A stretch of 64,000 nucleotides of DNA from Streptococcus infantis SPAR10. GTDB lineage: Bacteria; Bacillota; Bacilli; Lactobacillales; Streptococcaceae. Of the stretch, positions 54,576-63,126 are shown piece by piece. The notes under the pieces were generated by a model, which saw nothing but the letters and a program-made list of their open reading frames with translations, did no database searches and was not told the origin of the DNA. A program made the translations under genes and the position numbers. The stretch spans positions 186,001 through 250,000 of the forward strand of contig NZ_ALCH01000001.1 in the NCBI RefSeq assembly GCF_000279535.1. The letters run 5' to 3'. How positions within the stretch are numbered: the stretch's first letter is position 1; each line of letters opens with the position of its first letter.

Positions 54576-55484
54576 ATGAGAATTCAACAATTACACTATA
54601 TTATCAAAATCGTAGAGACTGGTTCGATGAATGAGGCTGCCAAGCAACTTTTCATTACACAACCGAGTCTATCAAATGCCGTTCGTGATCTAGAAAATGA
54701 GATGGGAATTGAGATTTTTATCCGAAATCCTAAGGGAATTACCCTCACACGCGATGGGATGGAGTTTCTATCCTATGCCCGTCAGGTTGTCGAGCAAACG
54801 CAACTTCTAGAAGAACGCTATAAGAACCCAATCGCTCATCGCGAGCTTTTTAGTGTGTCTTCGCAACACTATGCCTTTGTAGTTAATGCCTTTGTTTCCT
54901 TGCTCAAGAAAAGCGATATGGAAAAGTACGAGCTTTTTTTGCGTGAAACGAGAACCTGGGAGATCATCGATGATGTCAAGAACTTCCGTAGTGAAGTAGG
55001 GGTCCTCTTTTTAAATAGCTATAACCGGGACGTTCTTTCGAAGATGTTGGATGACAACCATCTCGTTGCCCACCATCTCTTTACAGCCCAACCCCATATC
55101 TTTGTCAGCAAGACCAACCCTCTTGCTAAGAGAGACAAGGTGCAGTTGGCAGACCTAGAAGACTTCCCATACTTGAGTTATGACCAAGGTACCCATAATT
55201 CCTTCTATTTCTCAGAAGAGATTTTGTCTCAGGAACACCACAAGAAATCCATCGTTGTTAGTGACCGTGCGACCTTGTTCAATCTCTTGATTGGTTTGGA
55301 CGGATATACCATCGCGACTGGTATCCTTAATAGTAACCTCAATGGAGACAATATCGTTTCGATTCCACTTGATATTGATGATCCTATTGAACTGGTTTAT
55401 ATCCAGCATGAGAAAACTAGCTTGTCTAAGATGGGTGAACGCTTCATCGAGTACCTACTTGAAGAAGTTCGCTTTGATAAGTAA
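54576..55484 (+). CDS. LysR-family transcriptional regulator (CpsY-like)
   Basis: This 302-residue regulator has an N-terminal winged HTH, RIQQLHYIIKIVETGSMNEAAKQLFITQPSLSNAVRDLENEMG (residues 2-44), and a periplasmic-binding-type effector domain to the end. It resembles the streptococcal CpsY group. The frame opens at 54549, but that part lies upstream of and across the promoter; MRIQQ at 54576 is the start. It sits 6 nt after the -10, without a ribosome site, implying a leaderless mRNA. queA follows 28 nt later. Confidence 0.9.
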   Translation: MRIQQLHYIIKIVETGSMNEAAKQLFITQPSLSNAVRDLENEMGIEIFIRNPKGITLTRDGMEFLSYARQVVEQTQLLEERYKNPIAHRELFSVSSQHYAFVVNAFVSLLKKSDMEKYELFLRETRTWEIIDDVKNFRSEVGVLFLNSYNRDVLSKMLDDNHLVAHHLFTAQPHIFVSKTNPLAKRDKVQLADLEDFPYLSYDQGTHNSFYFSEEILSQEHHKKSIVVSDRATLFNLLIGLDGYTIATGILNSNLNGDNIVSIPLDIDDPIELVYIQHEKTSLSKMGERFIEYLLEEVRFDK

Positions 55485-55512
55485 TTTGAATAAATGAGAA
55501 GAGAAAAGAAGA

Positions 55513-56550
55513 ATGACGACATTAAATACAAATGATTTTGATTTTCACTTGCCAGAGGATTTGATTGCTCAGACTCCTTTGGAAAAGCGCGATGCCTCTA
55601 AACTCTTGATGGTCAATCGCAAAACAGGTGAATTTCAAGATCGCCACTTTCACTCTATTATCGAAATGCTAGAGCCAGGTGATGCCCTGGTTATGAATGA
55701 TACCCGCGTTTTGCCAGCTCGACTTCATGGTCAAAAAGAAGAAACAGGGGGTCATGTTGAACTCTTGCTCTTGAAAAATACAGCAGGAGATGAGTGGGAA
55801 GTACTGGCTAAACCAGCTAAACGTCTCAAGGTCGGCACCCGCGTTATCTTTGGTGATGGTCGTCTAAGCGCAGTTGTGACCGAGGAATTAACCCATGGAG
55901 GTCGTATTGTTCGCTTTGAGTATGAGGGGATTTTCCTTGAAGTGCTTGAAAGCCTTGGAGAAATGCCTTTGCCTCCTTATATCCACGAAAAGTTGGATGA
56001 CCGTGAACGTTACCAGACCGTCTATGCCAAGGAGAGTGGTTCAGCGGCTGCTCCGACTGCAGGTTTGCATTTTACCAAGGAGTTACTAGAAGAAATCCAG
56101 CAAAAAGGTGTTCACCTTGTCTACTTGACCTTGCATGTTGGTCTTGGTACCTTTAGACCTGTTTCAGTCGACAATCTAGATGAGCACGAGATGCACTCAG
56201 AGTTTTACCAATTGTCTGAGGAAGCTGCAGCGACCTTGCGTCAGGTCAAGGAAAATGGAGGTCGCGTGATTGCCGTGGGGACAACCTCAATCCGTACGCT
56301 AGAAACTATCGGAAGCAAGTTTGACGGTCAAATTCAAGCAGACTCTGGCTGGACCAATATCTTTATCAAGCCAGGTTATGACTGGAAGGTTGTGGATGCT
56401 TTTTCTACTAATTTCCACTTGCCTAAGTCAACACTGGTCATGCTCGTTTCAGCCTTTGCAGGACGTGAATTGGTCCTCGAAGCCTACCAGCATGCTATTG
56501 ACCAAAAATATCGTTTCTTTAGCTTTGGCGATGCCATGTTTATCTATTAA
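55513..56550 (+). CDS. queA: S-adenosylmethionine:tRNA ribosyltransferase-isomerase
   Basis: This enzyme adds the ribosyl part of SAM to preQ1-tRNA, giving epoxyqueuosine, the step after Tgt (also in this window at 11.2 kb). It has 345 residues. The start [20 protein letters not shown] and blocks [32 protein letters not shown] and [11 protein letters not shown]-like [13 protein letters not shown] are diagnostic. AGAGAAAAGA precedes the ATG. It may be co-transcribed with the LysR gene. Confidence 0.97.
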   Translation: MTTLNTNDFDFHLPEDLIAQTPLEKRDASKLLMVNRKTGEFQDRHFHSIIEMLEPGDALVMNDTRVLPARLHGQKEETGGHVELLLLKNTAGDEWEVLAKPAKRLKVGTRVIFGDGRLSAVVTEELTHGGRIVRFEYEGIFLEVLESLGEMPLPPYIHEKLDDRERYQTVYAKESGSAAAPTAGLHFTKELLEEIQQKGVHLVYLTLHVGLGTFRPVSVDNLDEHEMHSEFYQLSEEAAATLRQVKENGGRVIAVGTTSIRTLETIGSKFDGQIQADSGWTNIFIKPGYDWKVVDAFSTNFHLPKSTLVMLVSAFAGRELVLEAYQHAIDQKYRFFSFGDAMFIY

Positions 56551-56583
56551 AGCTATTGAAAAATCAAAGAAGATATAAAGAGA

Positions 56584-56612
56584 GACTGATTCATTCTTGG
56601 ATCAGTTTTTTG
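56584..56612 (+). terminator. Terminator after queA
   Basis: ACTGAT pairs with ATCAGT around a 10-nt loop, followed by TTTTT. Confidence 0.65.
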
Positions 56613-56769
56613 CTTGATCTTACACAAAGTTACCAAAATAGCTATTGAATTATATGGAAATAAATGATACACTGAAAACTACAGGTTAGCCGTCAAAAAT
56701 ATATGTAATTTCGGACTAGCCATTTTAGATTCAGACTAAACTGGGTCACCATTTCAAAAGGAGATTTTT

Positions 56770-57318
56770 ATGAAAAACAAAACATTGCGTTACACTAGTC
56801 TTTCAGCTCTTGCTTTGCTGGCGGTCTTAACATTAGCTGCTTGTGGAGGAAATACTGAAAAAACTACAGCATCTTCAAGCAAAGAGGCTTCTTCTAAAGT
56901 AACTAAGGAGTCATCAAGTAAAACAGAAGCTAGTCAAAAAGAGGAGCAGAAGTCTGAGACAAGTTCTTCAAGCGCTACAGGTAGTCAAACTGAGACAAAG
57001 GCGGAAAATCAAAAAGATTATTCTAAATTCCTTGGAACTTGGGAGAATTATGCTGGAACAACTGCTACAGTCACAGCGGATGGAATCGTGACCATTCAAA
57101 GCTCAAAAGGCACCTTTAAATATGAGATGGACAAAGTAGAGGAGAAGGACGGTTACTATTTGACAGGAATTCATCTTGTTGGTGGTGGAGAAGGAGCACG
57201 CCTTATCTTTACCCCAGCAGGCGTAGCAAATGAATTAACTGGTACGGATGGTAGCCAAGACGTCTTGGCAATCGGCCAATCACCAAGCGACAAAGATAGT
57301 CATTTTTACCGTAATTAA
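56770..57318 (+). CDS. Lipoprotein with C-terminal DUF6287-like domain
   Basis: This 182-residue surface lipoprotein has a signal peptide ending in the lipobox LAAC (Cys25). A Ser/Lys/Glu-rich flexible spacer follows to about residue 85, then a compact domain at about 86-182 (YSKFLGTWENYAGTTATVTADGIVTIQSS) of the DUF6287 type, unknown in function. AAAAGGAG precedes the ATG. It is a single gene ending in a strong terminator. Confidence 0.85.
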   Translation: MKNKTLRYTSLSALALLAVLTLAACGGNTEKTTASSSKEASSKVTKESSSKTEASQKEEQKSETSSSSATGSQTETKAENQKDYSKFLGTWENYAGTTATVTADGIVTIQSSKGTFKYEMDKVEEKDGYYLTGIHLVGGGEGARLIFTPAGVANELTGTDGSQDVLAIGQSPSDKDSHFYRN

Positions 57319-57330
57319 GAATACCAGTAA

Positions 57331-57365
57331 GAAGTAAGGGTGTAGAAACGCTCTTACTTTTTTAA
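57331..57365 (+). terminator. Terminator after the lipoprotein gene
   Basis: AAGTAAGGGTG pairs with CGCTCTTACTT (with G-U) around TAGAAA, then TTTTTT. Confidence 0.88.
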
Positions 57366-57470
57366 TAGTTTTCGAAGCATAAAATTTTAAGCATTCAAAT
57401 TTACACGACGTTTAAGTTGGACGATAAACCTGCCCACTTTGAAGCGCAAGTACTAAATCGCTAACAACAC

Positions 57471-57497
57471 AAAAGCCCTGATGTAGGGCTTTTTTTA
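57471..57497. terminator. Short hairpin terminator at the 3' side of the 57.5-kb gene
   Basis: AAAAGCCCT pairs with AGGGCTTTT around GATGT, with further T. Flanking A and T runs allow both directions. Confidence 0.85.
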
Positions 57498-57501
57498 CTT
57501 G

Positions 57502-58035
57502 CTAGTATAAGAAATCAATGCCGTAGTTTTCTTTTAGATAGGTTGCCAACTCGGCTTTTTCTTCCTCTCTAAATCGACAGAGGCTAAGAGCGAGTCGCAA
57601 TATCAGGGCACTTGTATTGATGATAACATTTGACTTAGAAATATCTTCTAGCTGGGTGACCTCTCTCAGATCAAAATCTAAATAGTAAGCTTTGCTGTTG
57701 GTATGGTCAGGGTCACTGACATCCACTTCAACATAAGATGCTCGCAACAATTCTTCTTTTGGGATGAAAATTTCCTTGGAAAAGAAGAGCCCAGGATAGA
57801 CATAAATACCTTCAAAGGTGAATTCAAAGGAGAGTCTGCGACTAGAAAGTCTTTTGATGCCTGCAATCGTTGCATAGATAGCAGTGAAAAAGAGGATGGT
57901 TGGTACCACAGTGAGAAGACTGAGCTGAGAAAAGTCGATCAATCCATGCGCGAGAAAAAAGAAAAATTGAAAGAATATACCTACCGCAAAAACTAGATAG
58001 CCGACACCGACAAATTTTGAATAATAGATTTTCAT
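57502..58035 (-). CDS. Two-helix membrane protein with a C-terminal cytoplasmic domain, unknown
   Basis: This 177-residue protein has two N-terminal helices (about residues 8-32 and 40-62) followed by a soluble domain (RLSFEFTFEGIYVYPGLFFSKEIFIPKEELL). It is PH-like in pattern, but no family is certain. The start at 58035 is chosen because TGGAGG lies 7 nt upstream; the frame continues to 58098 without a ribosome site. The gene stands alone. Confidence 0.75.
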   Translation of the reverse strand: MKIYYSKFVGVGYLVFAVGIFFQFFFFLAHGLIDFSQLSLLTVVPTILFFTAIYATIAGIKRLSSRRLSFEFTFEGIYVYPGLFFSKEIFIPKEELLRASYVEVDVSDPDHTNSKAYYLDFDLREVTQLEDISKSNVIINTSALILRLALSLCRFREEEKAELATYLKENYGIDFLY

Positions 58036-58273
58036 AGAAACCTCCAGATATAGAATTGAACTCTCCAACGCTTTTTCAGTAGAAGTCGTAAAGATCATGC
58101 AGAGTTAAAATTTTAGGTATTCCCATCATATCCTATGGAGCGAAGTTCTGTCAACCTTTTAGCAAGATGTGGCTCTTAGCTATCTTATGACCTAGCAAGT
58201 TGGTTTATGGTATACTAGGATAATAAAATTCCAAAATTTGAAGACTTGTTTTCATAAATAGAAAGAGGTCAAT

Positions 58274-58933
58274 ATGTTTTTTCTCGGACGCCGTCGTGTC
58301 TTTATCGGCGAATGCAATGGTCAGGCTGTTTATTATGACCAAAAGACAGGAGAGGCTTTAGCTGCTCCAAAGAGTAAGTTGCTCAATACTGAAAAAGCTG
58401 GTGAAACGAATTCTTTTATTCCTGAATTGGTAATTCTCTTACTAGTAGGTGGACCTGCAATTTCGGGCTTCTTTTCCCTCAAGTTTATTGGTGTCTATAA
58501 CTGGTTCAGTCTAGCCTGTATTCTTCTATTTTGGTTGATGCAGTTTTCCTTGTTGGTTGCTATACTTGAACGAGCACTTTATAAAAATGTTCGAAAGGCC
58601 CAGCCAACGACAGAGAAAGTCTTTTTCTTTGCAGCATCTCATAATTTGTTTGTAAAAAACCAGTTTGATCCTAGACAACTGTCTGCTTTACCTTATCGAT
58701 TTGCCCGCTTTGTAGTAAATATAGTGTCTATCTATTACTTTTTGTATTTCTTGATTCTTCCTCTAAAATTTGGCCAACCGATTGGTGATGAAGGCTATGG
58801 TTTGTGGTTTGCTGGCTTGTTATTCTTTTCAGTATTTCTTTTGTATAACCAAAACAATCCAGTTCGCTTTGTGAAGATTATGAGATTATACAGCCAAGGA
58901 AAAGTACGATTTAAGGAAGAAGTGGAACATTGA
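58274..58933 (+). CDS. Multipass membrane protein, unknown
   Basis: This 219-residue protein has a short N-terminal cytoplasmic stretch (MFFLGRRRVFIGECNGQAVYYDQKTGEALA) and four hydrophobic helices (about residues 52-72, 78-100, 147-167, 178-195). AAAGAGG precedes the ATG and an extended -10 (TGGTATACT) lies about 60 nt upstream. No family is recognised. It lies just outside the first copy of the 53-bp repeat. Confidence 0.75.
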   Translation: MFFLGRRRVFIGECNGQAVYYDQKTGEALAAPKSKLLNTEKAGETNSFIPELVILLLVGGPAISGFFSLKFIGVYNWFSLACILLFWLMQFSLLVAILERALYKNVRKAQPTTEKVFFFAASHNLFVKNQFDPRQLSALPYRFARFVVNIVSIYYFLYFLILPLKFGQPIGDEGYGLWFAGLLFFSVFLLYNQNNPVRFVKIMRLYSQGKVRFKEEVEH

Positions 58934-58984
58934 GAAACTATCTTGGGATTCTGCTAAATATCTAGAGAAAATCTTTTAGAAAAA

Positions 58985-59037
58985 CAAAAAAGCCTTGTAA
59001 ATCAAGGCTTTTTCCTGTTGTTTAGATGCCCCCTGCA
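58985..59037 (+). repeat. 53-bp direct repeat, copy 1 (hairpin plus GATGCCCCCTGCA core)
   Basis: This contains the hairpin AAAAAGCCTTG/CAAGGCTTTTT, which also terminates the preceding gene, and ends GATGCCCCCTGCA. It recurs at 62277-62328 with a 1-nt deletion. The two copies bracket the DUF308-fusion and AI-2E genes. Confidence 0.85.
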
Positions 59038-59455
59038 GGCTCTTTGAAAGAAACTTAGAAAAATCTAAAATGAAATTATTTCAAAATGGGGTAAAAGCAA
59101 AATTTCCCTCCCTACTTTCTCAATTATTCCTAATTTTAGTTCCAAAAAGCTTCAATTCATAATCTAATTATAATATGGGTAATGGGTACTATCTTATTAC
59201 ATTCAGATTTTTGTTCTCTTCAAAGAGTTATGTAGGCTTTATGGTTTTAAATAGGTAAAAAGTTGAACTATAGTGAGTATTGTGTCATAATAGATAGTAT
59301 ATAAATCATTAATAGAATAGAAATAATATTTTCTTACCTTTACAAGTAGTATTGGTTAGACATTTTTTCGTCTCAATTGTACTTATCTCTCAAGTTTAGC
59401 TAGTTTTTATAAGCTCTGTTTTCGAATCAATAAAACAAATTTCAGAAGTGCAAAA

Positions 59456-59523
59456 GACAAGATGGTGACATTGCTACAGTCAGTCGCCATGTCTTGCTGG
59501 CACAGGCTGTTTGTGCCGTCAGC
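59456..59523 (+). other. Double hairpin upstream of the DUF308-fusion gene
   Basis: GACAAGATGGTGAC pairs with GTCGCCATGTCTTG (2-nt bulge), immediately followed by GCTGGCACA pairing with TGTGCCGTCAGC (3-nt bulge). The segment is more GC-rich than its surroundings and is not followed by a T run. A structured leader, a small RNA or a repeat element are possible. Confidence 0.5.
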
Positions 59524-59578
59524 TATTTACCAGTCAATTTGATCAAAGGGCTTAATTATTATTTTTGAAAGGTCTTTT

Positions 59579-60868
59579 ATGGAAAAAATTCTTTCTTTAG
59601 GTCTGACAGGTAAGAAATTACTTGTTCAGGGTTTCTTGTTTGTTCTGCTAGGTCTTATCTTGATGGTCACGGGAACTTGGTTGCCAGTGACGGTTATTCG
59701 ACTGGTTCTGTTTTTAGCTTGGATAGCAACGGTCTTAGATTTAGTATTACGTATTTTCAAAAAAAGTCAGTCAACGGACACCTTGGGAGTTGCACTGGTT
59801 AAATTGTTAGTGATGGGATATTTGCTAGGCTCGAATCTTGCTACTGATGTGCCAATTTATATTTTGGCTCTTGTGATTGGAATTTCTCAGATTTTTCATG
59901 CTAGTATCAACCTTGTCACCTATGTTCTCTACCGCAAAAACAAAATTCGACCTCGTTTTCGTTTCTTACTAGATGGTCTCGTACTAGTTTTTCTTGGTGG
60001 GACTAGTCTTTTGTCCTCTACAGGAAATTCTGTCTTTCAACTCTTTGTATTAGGGGCTTATTTTTTCCTTTATGGTGTGTCCAATATCCGTGATGGTTTC
60101 TTGTTTGAGGAGGAAATTGGGAAAAACCATCTCAAACGTCGTGTCAGAATGAGCTTACCTATTGCCCTAGCCGCTCTCATCCCTGCAAGTACTTTAGCAA
60201 AAATCAATAAATTCATGCAGGAAAATGCTGATGAGGAAGAGGAAATCTATCTTGGAATGGTGAAGTTTGGTAAGACAGCAGATCTTGAAATTTTCGTTCA
60301 TACAGCGGAGACTTCTCTATTTTCAGCTATTGGTCATGTGGACCTTTGTTATCAAGGACGTGTGATTTCTTATGGAAACTATGATCCGTCATCTGAGACC
60401 TTATTTGGTATGGTTGGAGATGGTGTTTTATATTTTTGCGACCGTGATAAGTACATTGACTTATGTAAACGGGAGAGTCAAAAAACGCTATTTGGTTACG
60501 GAATAGATTTGACACCGGAAATGGAAGAAGCGGTTCAGGAAAAATTAGCTGAATTAAAACAACTAACGATTCCTTGGGAGCCAAGCGCAGATAAAATTAA
60601 AACGGAAGATGGTAAGGAAGACTACACCTACGCTTATAAAATCAGACATGAGACGGATGGGGAACTTTATAAATTTATCAAATCTAAGTTTAAATCCTAC
60701 TTTGTCTTATCTACAAACTGTGTGCTCTTGGCTGATACCATAGTCGGTCAGGCTGGCACCGATATCCTCTCACCCAAAGGATTTATCGCTCCAGGAACTT
60801 ACCAAGCCTACCTTAATCGAGAGTTTGAAAAACCAAATAGTATAGTCGTATCTAAACATGTTTATTAA
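59579..60868 (+). CDS. DUF308-like membrane domain fused to a papain-like (NlpC/P60-type) domain
   Basis: This is a 429-residue protein. Residues 1 to about 185 form six helices resembling DUF308/HdeD membrane proteins. Residues about 225-429 form a soluble domain with AIGHVDLCYQGRVISYGNYD and a candidate nucleophile Cys in YFVLSTNCVLLADTIVG. The C-terminal SPKGFIAPGTYQAYLNREFE resembles permuted NlpC/P60 or YiiX-like amidases. The start is a weak-RBS ATG after GAAAGG. It is in an operon with the AI-2E gene (9-nt gap). The fusion is unusual and its function is unknown. Confidence 0.72.
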   Translation: MEKILSLGLTGKKLLVQGFLFVLLGLILMVTGTWLPVTVIRLVLFLAWIATVLDLVLRIFKKSQSTDTLGVALVKLLVMGYLLGSNLATDVPIYILALVIGISQIFHASINLVTYVLYRKNKIRPRFRFLLDGLVLVFLGGTSLLSSTGNSVFQLFVLGAYFFLYGVSNIRDGFLFEEEIGKNHLKRRVRMSLPIALAALIPASTLAKINKFMQENADEEEEIYLGMVKFGKTADLEIFVHTAETSLFSAIGHVDLCYQGRVISYGNYDPSSETLFGMVGDGVLYFCDRDKYIDLCKRESQKTLFGYGIDLTPEMEEAVQEKLAELKQLTIPWEPSADKIKTEDGKEDYTYAYKIRHETDGELYKFIKSKFKSYFVLSTNCVLLADTIVGQAGTDILSPKGFIAPGTYQAYLNREFEKPNSIVVSKHVY

Positions 60869-60877
60869 GGAGAATTT

Positions 60878-61966
60878 ATGAACTTAGTAAAAAAATACAC
60901 CCCGTTAATACTTTTTATAGGGCTGGTTGCTCTTGTAATTCTGAATGCATCGAGCTTTATATCAGGAGCAATCTCTCTCTTTGATGTAATATCAACCTTG
61001 ATTTATGGTGCTGTTATTGCTTTTGTGCTCAATGTTCCCATGAAAAAAATTGAACAGTACTTAGTTAAATTGAAGGTAAAGGCAGAGTTGCGTCGTCCGA
61101 TTGCCATGGTACTTGTTTTCCTAGCTCTTATCTTAATCGTGATTGCTCTTTTGGTTTTGGTGCTGCCAACCCTAGCCCAGACTATTAGTCAGCTGGGAAC
61201 AGTCCTTTCAACAGTCCTTACTCAACTTGGGAAATTGCTAGGCAGCTCGGAATTTGTAACCAAAGACATGTTGTCAACTATCGTATCAGGAATTCAGGGA
61301 CAGTCTAGCTCTATTAGCCAAGCTTTGATAGGTTTTTTATCAGGTCTGACTAGTAATATCGGCAATATTTTTTCAAGTTTGATGAATGCCTTTTTGATTA
61401 TAGTCTTCACCTTTTTATTTTTATCCAGTAAGGAACATTTGGCAGCGATGACGAGTCGACTTCTAAAAGTTTTTCTTCCAGAGAAGGTGGTGATAAAGTT
61501 GACTTACATTGGACAAGTAGCACTAGAGACTTATGACCAATTTTTGATGAGTCAGCTGATTGAAGCAGTTATCATAGGAGTTATGATAGCGGTTGGTTAC
61601 AGCGTGTTTGGGATACCCTATGGAGTAATGACAGGTATCTTTGCAGGAGTGCTATCGTTCATTCCTTATGTAGGGCCTATGATTGCTTGTGTTGTGGGAG
61701 CGATTTTTATCTTCACAGTGAGTCCTACTCAAGCCTTACTTTCTCTTCTTCTATATCAAGTTATACAGCTGATTGAAGGAAACCTTATTTATCCTAGAGT
61801 TGTAGGTCAGTCTATTGGTTTGCCAGCCCTTTTCACGCTTGCGGCTGCTAGTATTGGAGGCAATCTCTTTGGCTTACTTGGGATGATATTCTTTACACCC
61901 ATATTTGCTGTTATCTATCGATTGGTTAAAGAATTTGTCGTTGCAAAGGAAAATCAGGTAGATTGA
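60878..61966 (+). CDS. AI-2E family transporter (PF01594-type permease)
   Basis: This 362-residue membrane protein has about eight helices and the typical long loop after helix 3. Family motifs are GAVIAFVLNVPMKKIEQYL near residue 45, GIPYGVMTGIFAGVLSFIPYVGPMIACV near 250 and LIYPRVVGQSIGLPALFTL near 308. Despite the name, many members move ions or other molecules. AAGGAG lies before the ATG. It is the second gene of the repeat-bounded module. Confidence 0.92.
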   Translation: MNLVKKYTPLILFIGLVALVILNASSFISGAISLFDVISTLIYGAVIAFVLNVPMKKIEQYLVKLKVKAELRRPIAMVLVFLALILIVIALLVLVLPTLAQTISQLGTVLSTVLTQLGKLLGSSEFVTKDMLSTIVSGIQGQSSSISQALIGFLSGLTSNIGNIFSSLMNAFLIIVFTFLFLSSKEHLAAMTSRLLKVFLPEKVVIKLTYIGQVALETYDQFLMSQLIEAVIIGVMIAVGYSVFGIPYGVMTGIFAGVLSFIPYVGPMIACVVGAIFIFTVSPTQALLSLLLYQVIQLIEGNLIYPRVVGQSIGLPALFTLAAASIGGNLFGLLGMIFFTPIFAVIYRLVKEFVVAKENQVD

Positions 61967-62276
61967 GAAAGACTGAATTTAATAAGATATACTAAGAAGA
62001 GAGTGAAAGATTCTCTTCTCTTTTATTTCTAAATGACTTGCTCTTGTTCTGTTGCGAAAATTTATGAATTCATAATAGCCCATTTTAATCTCTATGCGGA
62101 TTGGCCATGTAATATGGGCACAAATTAGTATAGTTTAGTTAATTATAGACTAGCTCTGTACTGTAAAAAACAGTTGGTCTTATCAAATATTGCTAGCAAT
62201 TGATTGAGAATAAATGATAAGTTTGATAAGGTTGGAAAACCTTTATAATGATTTGCTACAAAAAGTTATTTGACAT

Positions 62277-62328
62277 CAAAAAAGCCTTGAAATCAAGGCT
62301 TTTTCCTGTTGTTTAGATGCCCCCTGCA
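62277..62328 (+). repeat. 53-bp direct repeat, copy 2
   Basis: This second copy of the 58985-59037 segment again ends GATGCCCCCTGCA, directly joined to the 227-bp repeat. Confidence 0.85.
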
Positions 62329-62553
62329 TGAATTTGTAAGAACTTTTCATATTGAAAATAAACAAAAGTGTTGAAATATAGCTGATTTTAGGGAAATACT
62401 TTTAGGTGTTTTCAATGTCAGGATTTAAAAATGGGGCAAAAGTGGGGCAAAAACGAATGACTCACATTTGGTTTGAAAACCTATAATACCTAATGATTAT
62501 GCCATACTAGATATATAGTGTTGTTATAAATAAATGTCAGTGCGAGTTCAAAT
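62327..62553 (+). repeat. 227-bp direct repeat, copy 1, with tandem GGGGCAAAA motifs
   Basis: This recurs at 63405-63631 without gaps (constant offset 1078) at roughly 95 percent identity. It contains ATGGGGCAAAAGTGGGGCAAAA (two motifs 10 nt apart at 62432-62453), the look of integrase arm-binding sites. The copies bracket the LapA-like gene. Confidence 0.9.
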
Positions 62554-62556
62554 CGG

Positions 62557-62630
62557 GATACTGTCAATAATTATGTGTAAATACTCAAGTAGAGTTACGG
62601 AGTGTTAATCAAATAATTATTGACAGTATC
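62557..62630 (+). promoter_or_regulatory. Perfect 17-bp inverted repeat overlapping the LapA promoter -35
   Basis: The left arm 62557-62573 (GATACTGTCAATAATTA) and right arm 62614-62630 are exact reverse complements, 40 nt apart. The right arm contains the TTGACA -35. A looping operator or the footprint of a lost element are both possible. Confidence 0.7.
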
Positions 62631-62648
62631 GAATTTTTCTGGTAGAAT
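62620..62648 (+). promoter_or_regulatory. Consensus promoter of the LapA-like gene
   Basis: TTGACA, a 17-nt spacer and TAGAAT, 64 nt before the ATG. Confidence 0.8.
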
Positions 62649-62712
62649 GGCTTCGGTTAATGTCTAAATGTTGTGTAGTTTTCTATCAACATAGTCAGGA
62701 GGAAAGGAACTT

Positions 62713-63057
62713 ATGCTAAAAAAATTTAATGAATTGTCACTGAAAGATAAGGCTTATCTAATTGGCGGTTTGATCTTATTAGTCATTGTGATCTGCTTTG
62801 GTCTGCTCAATCGTCAAACAGTAACTGTCAGTCTTGTCTTTACACAACTATCTGCTTCCTTGATTTTGGTGATTTTTACTTGTCTAGTAATCGGAATCAT
62901 TGCTGGTAGTGTTATTGGTATTAGCTATCACCATAGCAAGACTCAAGATCTGAGAAGCCGCATTGCTGAAGCAGAAGCGACTATCAATATAAAAGACAAG
63001 GAGCTTGTCCAGTACGAGGAACAGGTGCAACAATTAAAACAGGAAGCCAAACAATAA
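62713..63057 (+). CDS. LapA/DUF1049-like small membrane protein
   Basis: This 114-residue protein has two helices (about residues 14-30 and 43-70) with the LapA-domain pattern NRQTVTVSLVFTQLSASLILVIFTCLVIGIIAGSVIG, then a C-terminal coiled coil (LRSRIAEAEATINIKDKELVQYEEQVQQLKQEAKQ). AGGAGGAAAGG lies before the ATG. In Gram-positives such proteins are of unknown role. The gene is alone between two copies of a 227-bp repeat. Confidence 0.85.
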   Translation: MLKKFNELSLKDKAYLIGGLILLVIVICFGLLNRQTVTVSLVFTQLSASLILVIFTCLVIGIIAGSVIGISYHHSKTQDLRSRIAEAEATINIKDKELVQYEEQVQQLKQEAKQ

Positions 63058-63068
63058 GTGTAGAAATC

Positions 63069-63108
63069 AAAAAGTTCCAGAGTCAGGTGAGACTTTGGAA
63101 CTTTTTTG
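63069..63108 (+). terminator. Terminator after the LapA-like gene
   Basis: AAAAAGTTCCAGAGTC pairs with GACTTTGGAACTTTTT (with small bulges), followed by T. Confidence 0.9.
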
Positions 63109-63126
63109 GGATAAGAGTGTCCCGTC

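Larger units (their letters stand above)
58934..59578 (+). other. 645-nt gene-less stretch
   Basis: It contains copy 1 of the 53-bp att-like repeat (58985-59037), a GGGGTAAAAGCAAAA motif near 59085 related to the tandem GGGGCAAAA motifs at 62433 and 63511, about 300 nt of AT-rich DNA with nothing recognised, and a double hairpin at 59456-59523 before the next gene. Confidence 0.6.
61967..62712 (+). other. 746-nt gene-less stretch
   Basis: It holds a terminator for the AI-2E gene (61994-62027, GAAGAGA pairing with TCTCTTC), about 240 nt of empty AT-rich DNA, copy 2 of the 53-bp repeat, copy 1 of the 227-bp repeat, a perfect 17-bp inverted repeat and the LapA promoter. No ORF was supported. 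Confidence 0.6.
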
